A stretch of DNA of 64,000 nt, taken from the NCBI GenBank assembly GCA_021300155.1, contig JAJTID010000020.1, positions 1-64,000 of the forward strand. The letters run 5' to 3'. Shown one piece after another: positions 48,665-56,697 of this stretch (the stretch's first letter is position 1; every line of letters starts with the position of its first letter). Below the pieces are notes generated by a model that saw only the letters and a list, made by a program, of their open reading frames with translations, was not told where the DNA came from and did no database searches. The DNA is from Pirellula sp. Its GTDB lineage: Bacteria; Planctomycetota; Planctomycetia; Pirellulales; Pirellulaceae. The position numbers were made by a program, and so were the translations under genes.

Positions 48665-50373
48665 TTATTCCGAAGAACATAGACGAACAGACCAATCAGC
48701 ATAATTGCGATCAGGCCCGCAAAAAACATTTTCACGTGTGGTTTTCTTGGAATTGTTGTGCTATCGACGATACTTCCATCTGCGGCAGCGTAGTGCGAAA
48801 TGACAGGCCCTTCCTGTCCGAAAGGCTGCTGGTAGACTGATATCTTAGCTCCTGTCCTGACCTGTGGTTCGAATAGACTATCTGCAACGCTACCCACGTC
48901 GCTGATTTGGCATTTGACAACCGTCCTAATTGAACACTTCTCCTTACCGGGCTGAAACAAGTACTCATCCCCCTCAATCAAGCTAGGTAACCAAAACCCT
49001 TCAACTACCTCAATTGGATTTGAGTAGCTCGCAGAAAACAACACACCATCCGTTTCGTGCTCCACCGTTCTTTTAACGATCGAGTAGCCCAGACTCGGAT
49101 CAAGCCAGGTTTTGAGTGTGCCGCCCCGATAACTGTCCTTTTTCTCAATACGCAATCTAATTGGGGAACTTTCTTTACGAATCGCTACCTCCCCGCTAAA
49201 GAACAACTCTCTTCGATGCTCTTCTTGTTGAGAACTAGATGCCGTTGGATCCGGAATGTTCCACCCCACCATCATTGGATACATCGGGTTGAAAGCACGC
49301 ATTGGTCCAGTCTCAAAAGGCCCAGGAACGACGCGCACATCGTCGCCACTTATTGTGGCTAGTTCTTTTCCATCGAAAAAATAGGAGGTTTCTTCTAATT
49401 CCTGCTTGCCGGATTTTCCCGATTTGAATACTTCAACTTTCTTCACCATCTCCCCTGACTTGTCCAATGTATAAACCTCGCGAGTTTCGGTCGTTTCCCT
49501 CGAAGCACGCCTGATACTCTGGACCAAGCGTCTCTTCTGACCCGAGAATGCAAACTCGATATTTGCCATTTCCATCAAGGATCGGTCGTAACTCGTCAAC
49601 AAATCTTCAGACGATGCTTGAGAAGATTCTTGAATGGTGAAGGATAATTTCGCGGATCGAACGGAGTTTTGACGCCGCTGGAGCTCGTCCATATTCACCA
49701 AAAAATCAGCAACTTTTACTTTTTCATCGTCTGCACACGCTGATGGTACCGCAAAGAACGCCAGACCGAGAATGACAGCAAGAGTTGTTTTGGTACTAAT
49801 CCGTCTAAGAATGAAAAACTGTACGGCTCGCCAAATCAGATAGAATCCGACTGCACCGGCCAGCATTCCAGAAAACAATATGCTCGATTCATGCTTCTTT
49901 GACGCCACAATTAGATAACCGCTCCACTGATTAAAGAAAACCTGACTCGAAATCTCCTTCAGCATTCCTGTTGTACCATCCATAAAATACACATGATCAT
50001 CTTCGAGCTGATAAACTAATACATAGTGGCCGAACGTGGCTCCATCCGAGCCCCGCGAACTATTGGTTTCCAAATGCGCGATAACGGGTAACGGATATTT
50101 CAGAAGGTCGCTTGTTTTCGATTTTGCTTTGATAACTTCAAGACCGAAACTCTCCAAACACTCTGCGATCGATTGAAGGGACGTACCTTCCTGTTCCTGT
50201 TCATTAAAGTTCAATCGCGAACGAACATCATCATAGCTTGCTTGGACTTGGTGATACCGCAGCATAGCGTACGTGGAATTTACACCACAAAGATTGATAG
50301 TTCGCCAATTGCTAGTCAACTGCGCAGGAATCAACAAACAAAACAATACATTAAGCGCCGTATGGCAAATCAC
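48652..50373 (-). CDS. C39-like peptidase / LolA-like membrane protein
   Basis: The 573-residue protein begins with a signal-like segment (CHTALNVLFCLLIPAQL). It is followed at once by a C39-like domain with Cys29 in INLCGVNSTYAML, His116 in GHYVLVYQ and Asp132 in VYFMDGTTG. The canonical Gln six residues before the Cys is absent, with Trp in its place, so activity is uncertain. Two membrane helices follow at about 165-215, then an extracytoplasmic LolA-like domain (residues about 220-530) and a C-terminal helix (FFAGLIAIMLIGLFVYVL). The domain order mirrors that of the protein at 41081. The double-glycine peptide gene at 50491-50883 lies directly upstream, 117 bases away. Confidence 0.78.
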   Translation of the reverse strand: MICHTALNVLFCLLIPAQLTSNWRTINLCGVNSTYAMLRYHQVQASYDDVRSRLNFNEQEQEGTSLQSIAECLESFGLEVIKAKSKTSDLLKYPLPVIAHLETNSSRGSDGATFGHYVLVYQLEDDHVYFMDGTTGMLKEISSQVFFNQWSGYLIVASKKHESSILFSGMLAGAVGFYLIWRAVQFFILRRISTKTTLAVILGLAFFAVPSACADDEKVKVADFLVNMDELQRRQNSVRSAKLSFTIQESSQASSEDLLTSYDRSLMEMANIEFAFSGQKRRLVQSIRRASRETTETREVYTLDKSGEMVKKVEVFKSGKSGKQELEETSYFFDGKELATISGDDVRVVPGPFETGPMRAFNPMYPMMVGWNIPDPTASSSQQEEHRRELFFSGEVAIRKESSPIRLRIEKKDSYRGGTLKTWLDPSLGYSIVKRTVEHETDGVLFSASYSNPIEVVEGFWLPSLIEGDEYLFQPGKEKCSIRTVVKCQISDVGSVADSLFEPQVRTGAKISVYQQPFGQEGPVISHYAAADGSIVDSTTIPRKPHVKMFFAGLIAIMLIGLFVYVLRNKWTS

Positions 50374-50490
50374 AGAACACTCCTAGCCGCTAGTTTTCGC
50401 AGATTCCACACGCACCGATGAATCCCAATTCCGAGCATAAAATAGGCGCCAACGAAATTTGTTGGCGCCAGACCAAGAATGCGATTTACA

Positions 50491-50883
50491 TTAGGGCACA
50501 GAAGGCTCGGTAGATCCTGTTGCTTGCGGAACACAAGCTACCATTTCGACGACTACTTTTTTCTTCCCACACTTGACACCGCACGTTCCGACTGCACAGT
50601 CATGATCACCTAGCTCGGCGGACAACAAATGGCCCGTTCCATCAAGGAGCCTTTCCCCTGCTGCAGCAGGACACGTGCCCGTTCCCCAAGCGCCGCAAGT
50701 TCCACTAGCACCGGGACAATCATTGCCCGCTGCCGTGGCAATCGTGCATGCACCTCCTTTCACAAGCTTAGCCTCAGTCGAGGTCAGCACGCTCATAGCG
50801 CCTCCCCGTGACAAACCACTTTGCAAACACAATCCGCAAGCTGAAACCATAAGTGCAAACACACAAAAAAACAACCTCGCCAT
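50491..50883 (-). CDS. Secreted Cys-rich peptide with double-glycine leader motif
   Basis: The ATG at 50883 follows a GAGAGG RBS, and a GTG two codons earlier is less likely. The 130-residue product starts with a hydrophobic export segment (FFCVFALMVSACGLCL, which could also be read as a lipobox). At residues 33-44 it has LTSTEAKLVKGG, matching the consensus double-glycine leader with L-12, T-11, E-8, V-4, G-2 and G-1. Cleavage after Gly44 would release about 86 residues with eight cysteines (ACTIATAAGNDC, GTCGAWGTGTC, GTCGVKCGKKK). The next gene downstream encodes an extracytoplasmic C39-like protease, the family that cuts such leaders. The function of the mature peptide is unknown. Confidence 0.82.
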   Translation of the reverse strand: MARLFFCVFALMVSACGLCLQSGLSRGGAMSVLTSTEAKLVKGGACTIATAAGNDCPGASGTCGAWGTGTCPAAAGERLLDGTGHLLSAELGDHDCAVGTCGVKCGKKKVVVEMVACVPQATGSTEPSVP

Positions 50884-50914
50884 AGTCACACCTCTCTATA
50901 AAGTTCCCCAAACA

Positions 50915-52090
50915 TCACAACGATTTATCCATCAAAAACAAAACCCTAATCGCATGCGAACTGCCGCACAACGAGCTGTCTATCTCACTCGGCTGCATGG
51001 TATTCAATCGCATTAACAGAAACTCACGTCCACGAGCGATTGCATCCGTAAAATCAATCGCTGTCGACGCAAGCCACATCCACTCTAAGCTGTGGGCTGT
51101 ACATAGCAATCTATCGTCAAGCGACCATTCCCTGTTCCGCTCCAGCGAATTAGATTGCTTGCCCTCATTCGTCGACAGCCTATCACGCCAGTCCGGACTA
51201 ATCGCTCCATCGGCCAACTGACTCGAAACCACAGCGCTTGCCACATCCTTCAAATGCGAGTCAATCTTGCCCATCGTTCGCTTACCAAGAGCATTGGACT
51301 TGGCGTTGTTCATTCGAATCGAGCAAAGCGTTTGCGGAACATGACACCCGAAACATACATTCGTCAAGCTTTGCCTCGATATCAACAGATCAACAACTTC
51401 GTCTCTCGTAATAGATTCGCCAAACTTGTTTTTCCAACTCTGCACAGAAGGGTCCAACAAAGTCAGGATCGCAAACGCCGACCATTCGCACTCCGACTTT
51501 ACATCGAGCCTGAATCGCGACATTGAATCAGTCAACAAATCACCAACAGTCAAATCTTCTCCTTGCGAGGAAACAACACGCGTCTCCCTACCACGACCAA
51601 ACTCCGCTAGCAACGAAAGCACCTGATCGTGATGAGACTGCCCACCCGTCAAATCCGGACCATAAAGATACGCCGCACCATGACGAGTACGAAAAATGAA
51701 ATTACAATCCCCATACCAATCTTCAGCCTTACGTCCATTTAGTAGCAACTCTTGCAATTCAGAAAGAGACGGCCTACCGTTCGGCTGATACCCTGGGTTT
51801 GCACGAAAAGCGTGCAGAACATGGACGACAACACTGAGCGATTCTCCCTTTGAAGGCCACAGACACTCAGCGACCTTTTCTGGTATTCTTCTTGGAACTT
51901 TAAATTGAGTCTCGTCTGCAATACCACCCTCGCAGATTGCGAATACAGCCACCAAAGCACATAAAGGCAGACTTGCAGAATGCATTTGAATCAAGGAAAC
52001 AAAACTGCCTATGAAAGACAGCAAACGCTGAATCGCTCGACTTGACCTTTCAGATGGAACTCGATTCATTGTGGATACAGTATTTTTCAT
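50915..52090 (-). CDS. Secreted helical-repeat protein, distant paralog of the protein at 61004
   Basis: The frame is open from TTG 52243. The ATG at 52090 is chosen, and ATGs at 52069 and 51985 also give a signal (SLPLCALVAVFAICEGG). The C-terminal 300 residues match the C-terminal domain of the protein at 61004 block by block: VVVHVLHAFRA, GGQSHHDQVLSLLAEFG, NVCFGCHVPQTLCSIRMNN, SSQLADGAISPDWR and LLCTAHSLEWMWLAS. The helix-turn pattern with periodic Gly/His suggests an alpha/alpha-toroid fold. The CFGCH sequence looks like a haem site, but the paralog has ACGGTH at the same place, so haem binding is unlikely. The function is unknown. Confidence 0.75.
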   Translation of the reverse strand: MKNTVSTMNRVPSERSSRAIQRLLSFIGSFVSLIQMHSASLPLCALVAVFAICEGGIADETQFKVPRRIPEKVAECLWPSKGESLSVVVHVLHAFRANPGYQPNGRPSLSELQELLLNGRKAEDWYGDCNFIFRTRHGAAYLYGPDLTGGQSHHDQVLSLLAEFGRGRETRVVSSQGEDLTVGDLLTDSMSRFRLDVKSECEWSAFAILTLLDPSVQSWKNKFGESITRDEVVDLLISRQSLTNVCFGCHVPQTLCSIRMNNAKSNALGKRTMGKIDSHLKDVASAVVSSQLADGAISPDWRDRLSTNEGKQSNSLERNREWSLDDRLLCTAHSLEWMWLASTAIDFTDAIARGREFLLMRLNTMQPSEIDSSLCGSSHAIRVLFLMDKSL

Positions 52091-52246
52091 CGGCTTGATA
52101 ACACGACCCGGGGCATGCTTATAGATGCTAAATGCCATAGCGAAAACGAAGAAATTGGGAAATTTATTCGGCTTTTTAGGGTTTCCTTGCGTCAGGCTCT
52201 CAGAACGCAACAAGAGTTCCTCGTGGCCCGCATCGAATGACAAAAA

Positions 52247-52897
52247 TCAGAGATGAGTCTTCTGGCTTGAACGTTTGCTAGCTACGATAATCGTCCAGGG
52301 GAGGGGATCAAGTTCGTTGACAATGACGAATCGATTCACAATTTGCCTCCTTATTTCTGCACGGCTGAAGTGCTGGACGTGTCCTGGCGTATTTCCAAAG
52401 CTCCGCCAGTACTTTCCTCGTATCACATTGAGAATTCGCCATGTCGGTTCCCACGGAACACTGACCAGCACCCACCGCTTGGCCACCCGATCAATCTCAG
52501 CGAGCGCTTTCGCGGGATCCTCCAAGTGCTCCAGCACTTCACAGGCAATCACCAAATCAAACGAGTTCGATTCTACGGGCAACTCGTACGCGGACCCAAC
52601 TTGGAACGACAACTGCGGATATTGTTTTCTCGCTATCTCGATCTCCATTTGGTCGATATCAATGCCAAGGTAATCCACTTGGGGGGGCAAAATCCTTGTT
52701 GCCAGATCACCCGGTCCGCATCCGACTTCCAAAACGGAGCCATACTCGATGCTTCCAAGCAATTCGCGAACACTCCCCATGAACCCTCGCATCAACCATT
52801 GATGAATCGGGTTCGTCGATCGGTATTTGTCAAAGTAGTTTCCACCGATGAATTGGTCACTAAGTGGATTCATGGATTCGCGATGCGCCCTAACCAC
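52247..52897 (-). CDS. Class I SAM-dependent methyltransferase
   Basis: The 216-residue protein contains the SAM-binding motif I VLEVGCGPGDLATRI, the acidic loop YLGIDIDQMEIEIARKQY, and motif IV-like FDLVIACEVLEHLEDPAKAL, all of the Methyltransf_11/23 type. The substrate cannot be read from sequence. Neighbouring GT2 and GT39 enzymes suggest a glycan, lipid-carrier or peptide substrate. The start is GTG 52897, whose G is the last base of the upstream peptide gene's TAG stop. The ATG at 52873 is a good alternative. The second half is duplicated as the pseudogene at 44981-45346. Confidence 0.88.
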   Translation of the reverse strand: MVRAHRESMNPLSDQFIGGNYFDKYRSTNPIHQWLMRGFMGSVRELLGSIEYGSVLEVGCGPGDLATRILPPQVDYLGIDIDQMEIEIARKQYPQLSFQVGSAYELPVESNSFDLVIACEVLEHLEDPAKALAEIDRVAKRWVLVSVPWEPTWRILNVIRGKYWRSFGNTPGHVQHFSRAEIRRQIVNRFVIVNELDPLPWTIIVASKRSSQKTHL

Positions 52898-53385
52898 TAG
52901 TTTCCGGTAGACACCGTTTCGGTGGCTGCCGCTTTACGCACGCATCGGAAAATGGTTGCGCTATTGCTCATGCAGTCCATCTCGTCGTGGTTTCCTGTCG
53001 CAACTCGAGCCGTAGCGTCTTGATTTGTTTCGCACTCAGAGCTGCATTGACCGCATTCTTTTGCGCCTTGCCCGTAGTATACCCTGGGATCAGTAAGCCC
53101 AGTTCTCTGTTCTTTATTCAACGCGTTGTCGGACTTGGACGATTTTGTGATCTCGGCAGTAGTGTAATTGTAGAATCTGCACTGCTCTTTATTAGAACCG
53201 GTACCTTTCATCCGCAAAACAGCGAACTCAGCGCATCCCAATTTGCAATCAGGCAATCCGCCAGGTTCCGCAATTGCATCGATAGGATCCTCCTCGATCT
53301 GCGCTACGAGCAACGAGCCTGCCGACATACTTCCTAGTAGGACGCTCAAAAACAAACTGGTTCTCTTTATCAAAACTACTTTCAT
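52897..53385 (-). CDS. Secreted Cys-rich small protein (8 Cys)
   Basis: The ATG at 53385 is chosen because AAGGG lies six bases before it. An ATG two codons upstream touches the RBS and is rejected. The 162-residue product has a Sec-type signal (LFLSVLLGSMSAGSLLVAQ). The mature part begins acidic (EEDPIDAIAEPGG) and holds eight cysteines, an even number that suits four disulfides: DCKLGC, EQCRF, KECGQCSSEC, MDC and FRC. The leader has a GG but not the -4/-8/-12 spacing of a true double-glycine leader. It overlaps the methyltransferase start by one base. No named family is recognised. Confidence 0.78.
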   Translation of the reverse strand: MKVVLIKRTSLFLSVLLGSMSAGSLLVAQIEEDPIDAIAEPGGLPDCKLGCAEFAVLRMKGTGSNKEQCRFYNYTTAEITKSSKSDNALNKEQRTGLTDPRVYYGQGAKECGQCSSECETNQDATARVATGNHDEMDCMSNSATIFRCVRKAAATETVSTGN

Positions 53386-53413
53386 ATACATCCCTTACGA
53401 ATTGATACGGAAA

Positions 53414-54505
53414 TCAAACACCACGAATCTTTAGAAAAATATACAACCCAAGAAACGCCGCACATCCAATTGCAGACCAAAATGCAAGCGTGATCCAACC
53501 AATTGGTCGCGGTGCGTGCTCCTCTCGAGCAAATATCTCACCTAGTGTCTCTAAGGGTTTTCCTGGATCTGGCACCCTGTATTCCACGTCGGTTGAAACG
53601 TCCAAGACATTCATTCCAGGCGTTGGGGTGACTGAAAACGGTAAGATCATTGGACCATCTACGACTGCTTCGATAGTGCTCACTTTGGTCTCTTTCATGA
53701 GCCGACGATGTTCATCTTTAAATTCGTACTCGCGTTCAACCCAAAAAAAGGGAAAGAACTTTCCGTCGCGTTCTTTGTACTCTATTTCTAGCGAGTAGCC
53801 TTCCATACCAGAAACATATTTTCGCATACTCTTGACAAGTAGTGTCGTCGGATCAATCTCGTAACGTTCATCGATCACGGATCGCTTGCCAATAGGAAAC
53901 TCGATCATAAGGATGTCTTTCGTCCGTCGAGCAACTGCCTTACTTAGATCAGGTGGCGTAACCTGCCCTTTCTTCATATCAAACCCCCTAGCCGGAACCA
54001 GCCCAATCGCATAGAAGACCGGTGAATCCAACGAGGAAAAGAACGGAGCACGTTTTTCGTGAAAAAGTGTCAATTCGATCCAATATTCACTTTGACTTCT
54101 GCTGTTCCCCCAATCGATGTTTTCCTGCTTTGGATTAAAAACTTGAAAATTGGTGCCGTCAAAAAGGCTCACATAAACTTCCGCATCAAAGGACTTTGTG
54201 GAAGCATTGAATATGTGCTGGCTTCCCTTTCGGCGATACCTATGCCCCTTTAAATCAAACTGATATTCAATGGTCCCGGTGAACGAGGTGTCTTTCAAGG
54301 GATACTTCAATATGCCATCATCCATATCTGGTATTGAATTCGCCGCAATGAACTGTTCGAAGCGAGTCCGCAGCAAAAGAGTCTGCCAAGAGGCAGCTCG
54401 CTTGTTCCACTCCTCAAACACGTCGTTCACCAAATTATGATCGTCAGCGATGCATGCAGACCCTGCCAAGAGAACGAACAAGAAACAGACACTACTCCTT
54501 AGCAT
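53414..54505 (-). CDS. LolA-like secreted domain with C-terminal membrane anchor
   Basis: The ATG at 54505 begins a signal peptide (LRSSVCFLFVLLAGSACIA) and gives 363 residues. The longer frame to 54592 lies inside the upstream gene. The start overlaps the DUF1573-like gene's stop by 14 bases, so the genes are coupled. The body is strand-rich and LolA-like (TFIEYQFD-type segments such as GTIEYQFDLKGHRYRRKG and YSLEIEYKERDGKFFPFFW). It ends with the island motif PGMNVLDVSTDVEYRV. A single C-terminal helix (ITLAFWSAIGCAAFLGLYIF) anchors it. It is one of four LolA-like proteins in the island. The function is unknown. Confidence 0.72.
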   Translation of the reverse strand: MLRSSVCFLFVLLAGSACIADDHNLVNDVFEEWNKRAASWQTLLLRTRFEQFIAANSIPDMDDGILKYPLKDTSFTGTIEYQFDLKGHRYRRKGSQHIFNASTKSFDAEVYVSLFDGTNFQVFNPKQENIDWGNSRSQSEYWIELTLFHEKRAPFFSSLDSPVFYAIGLVPARGFDMKKGQVTPPDLSKAVARRTKDILMIEFPIGKRSVIDERYEIDPTTLLVKSMRKYVSGMEGYSLEIEYKERDGKFFPFFWVEREYEFKDEHRRLMKETKVSTIEAVVDGPMILPFSVTPTPGMNVLDVSTDVEYRVPDPGKPLETLGEIFAREEHAPRPIGWITLAFWSAIGCAAFLGLYIFLKIRGV

Positions 54506-55571
54506 TGATCTGGTTCTCCATGACAAAACCAACGATTTCCACAAACAACACCTCGCAATTTCCTGCTGAGTCTTTGCATTTGAATTGCACACGTTTGCAG
54601 TAATCTCCCTCTGGCTGACCAGAAAAATCCATCGCTAGCTCTAACTTTTTCTCACCCACTCCGACAAGCGACTCCTTCACTTTCCAATCAACCGTGTCAA
54701 CGACATGTAGTTCAAAATCAAGTCCCTCTCGATGCCGTACGGTCAACGCATGCTTGACAGCATCCTCTCTATCGACGACTCCGAACATAACGTCGTCCGG
54801 CGAGAGCTCCCAAGATGACTGAAACTCACCCTGGACACGAATAACCCCTTGATCAACCTTTTCTCCATCACGTTTCGCCACTATTGTAACTGGAAACGAG
54901 AATACACCTGGGACTATATTTTTCTTGAATGTGATCTGAGGCACCCAAATACCACTGGCAACCGTTCGTAAAACACACGTTCCGTATTCGGCTGGGCACT
55001 CGCATTTCAACTCAGCTCCTTCGGTGGAGTGAATCCGGACTAAATCAATCGTTGATTCTCGAGACGAAGGCAACGACTTCATCCCGAACAACCCAACTAC
55101 GGAATCCTCGACCAAGAAAACGAAAGTCGAATCAACCGATGTCGTAAATGCCTTCCAAGCTCTCCCGTCTGACGTTTCGGGCACAAACGAGAACTCCGAT
55201 TGAATAGCGAGGCTACTCGACGTCAAGGGACCATCCTGCGCCTTTGGACGGTCCTTCGTAGGAACGAAACACTTGACCGTCTTCGATTCGTCAGCACCCA
55301 GCCTCATTTTTTGGGGCTCAATGGATATGCAGTCGCATGACGCACGAAACGCGTCAATATCAATGTTTTTTGTACCACGATTAAACAATTGGACTTCAAT
55401 TTCAAATCTAGACGACCCGTCCTCGTTCCAGACCACCTCCCTCCCAACCTCTTGGTACTCAAGCAACGACCTGTCTACGTCAACTGCAGGCCGACAACCA
55501 AAGCAGGCGATGAAAAGCAACATCGTTACTGATGAAGCCGCAAAAATCGAATTGTTTTTTCGGAACCGCAA
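54492..55571 (-). CDS. DUF1573-like lipoprotein (359 aa)
   Basis: The N-terminus has a hydrophobic signal and the lipobox-like ACFGC, with Cys26 as the probable lipidation site. The first domain (about residues 40-130) has the DUF1573 pattern, with FEIEVQLFNRGTKNIDIDAF followed by RASCDCISIEP, again SCxC. A second beta-sandwich-like region covers about 150-350, with FQSSWELSPDDVMFGVVDRED, so two or three Ig-like repeats are possible. It lies second after the GT2 gene in the order of transcription, with a 154-base gap, and overlaps the LolA-like gene. Partnership with the Cys-rich peptides is inferred only from position. Confidence 0.72.
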   Translation of the reverse strand: MRFRKNNSIFAASSVTMLLFIACFGCRPAVDVDRSLLEYQEVGREVVWNEDGSSRFEIEVQLFNRGTKNIDIDAFRASCDCISIEPQKMRLGADESKTVKCFVPTKDRPKAQDGPLTSSSLAIQSEFSFVPETSDGRAWKAFTTSVDSTFVFLVEDSVVGLFGMKSLPSSRESTIDLVRIHSTEGAELKCECPAEYGTCVLRTVASGIWVPQITFKKNIVPGVFSFPVTIVAKRDGEKVDQGVIRVQGEFQSSWELSPDDVMFGVVDREDAVKHALTVRHREGLDFELHVVDTVDWKVKESLVGVGEKKLELAMDFSGQPEGDYCKRVQFKCKDSAGNCEVLFVEIVGFVMENQINAKE

Positions 55572-55725
55572 AAATCTCCCCCTTTTTCACGAGCAGTATT
55601 TCTATAGATGCCTTTTTCGAGCTTCGTAACGGTAGAAAATTGAAATCCAAAGACATAATTTGAGATCTAGAAAAGTCTCCGATAGAACATGTTTTCGCCG
55701 TTGCCAACGCCTAGACATGATCAAC

Positions 55726-56697
55726 TCAATGGTCTTTCGAGCCTTTCGAAACCAGCTTTCCTACCTCGGACACACTCTGATGTAAGGCATGTTTCTCAAT
55801 CAGTCTTCGGTTCTGTGAAATGAGGTCGGCAAGCAAACCAGCTACGAGTACGATCGCTGCGAGCACCAACAGGGCTGCGCCCAAAACAAGGGACTGCAAA
55901 TGGCCGTTTCCATTGCCTGCGAGATAGAAAAATACAAATCGGACAATTGGAATCGTTCCAATCACGGCAAGTAGTAGACTTAACCACATTAGCGTCTTGA
56001 GCGGATGGAACATGAAAAAGACTCGCAGCAATGTCGTGCCCGATCTGGCAATGAAACTGGCATGCGATTTGAATAACCGAGACGGGCGCGTCGGTGAGTT
56101 TGTCTCGATCGGCACAAACTCCAATGCAAATCCCTTTTCAATGCATTGCACTAACGACTCCAATGTATAGCTGTACGTCGTCACGATATGCATTTGTGTC
56201 GCACATTCGGCTGAATACGCCCGAAAACCACTGACGGGATCCGGGATCGGTTGCGATACGAGCCAACTCACCGTTCTTCGTCCAACCCAGTAAAGAATTC
56301 GCTTGAACCAACCATTTCGACGATCCAACTCTGGGTTTCGATTCCCAACAACGACGTCTGCACGTCCATCCAAAATAGGCTCAACCAAATCCGAAATAAA
56401 TCGACCTGGATACTGATGATCCCCGTCTGTGTTTACAATAACAGTAGCTCCAAGCCGCAATGACTCGGTCATCCCTGTCGCAAACGCAGCCGCCAATCCA
56501 CGATTCACCCGATGCGAAATTACGTGCTGAACACCAAGACTCCTCGCAATCTCCGCAGTACCGTCTCCACTTCCGTCATCAATCACCAAAACTTCGATAC
56601 AGTCCACTCCATCTATCGACTTCGGTAGATCACCCAACACGAAAGGCAACGTATTCGCCTCGTTGAAACAAGGAATTTGAATGATGACCTTGATCAT
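55726..56697 (-). CDS. Family 2 glycosyltransferase, dolichol/polyprenyl-phosphate type
   Basis: The 323 residues start with a GT2 catalytic domain: IQIPCFNEANTLPFVLGDL, VLVIDDGSGDGTAEIA, and the DXD-like NTDGDHQYPGRFI, then VGNRNPELDRR. Two C-terminal membrane helices follow (LLLAVIGTIPIVRFVFFYLA and LVLGAALLVLAAIVLVAGLL). This layout fits polyprenyl-phosphate sugar synthases, which would supply donors to the two GT39 enzymes of the island. That link is inference. The start codon lies within the 3' coding end of the sigma factor gene, with an overlap of 68 bases, so the two are probably cotranscribed. Confidence 0.9.
   Translation of the reverse strand: MIKVIIQIPCFNEANTLPFVLGDLPKSIDGVDCIEVLVIDDGSGDGTAEIARSLGVQHVISHRVNRGLAAAFATGMTESLRLGATVIVNTDGDHQYPGRFISDLVEPILDGRADVVVGNRNPELDRRNGWFKRILYWVGRRTVSWLVSQPIPDPVSGFRAYSAECATQMHIVTTYSYTLESLVQCIEKGFALEFVPIETNSPTRPSRLFKSHASFIARSGTTLLRVFFMFHPLKTLMWLSLLLAVIGTIPIVRFVFFYLAGNGNGHLQSLVLGAALLVLAAIVLVAGLLADLISQNRRLIEKHALHQSVSEVGKLVSKGSKDH

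Noticed and set aside
51320-51360. CFGCH in the island helical-repeat protein read as a c-type haem site
   Set aside because: The paralog at 61004 has ACGGTH at the aligned position, so the motif is not conserved as CxxCH.
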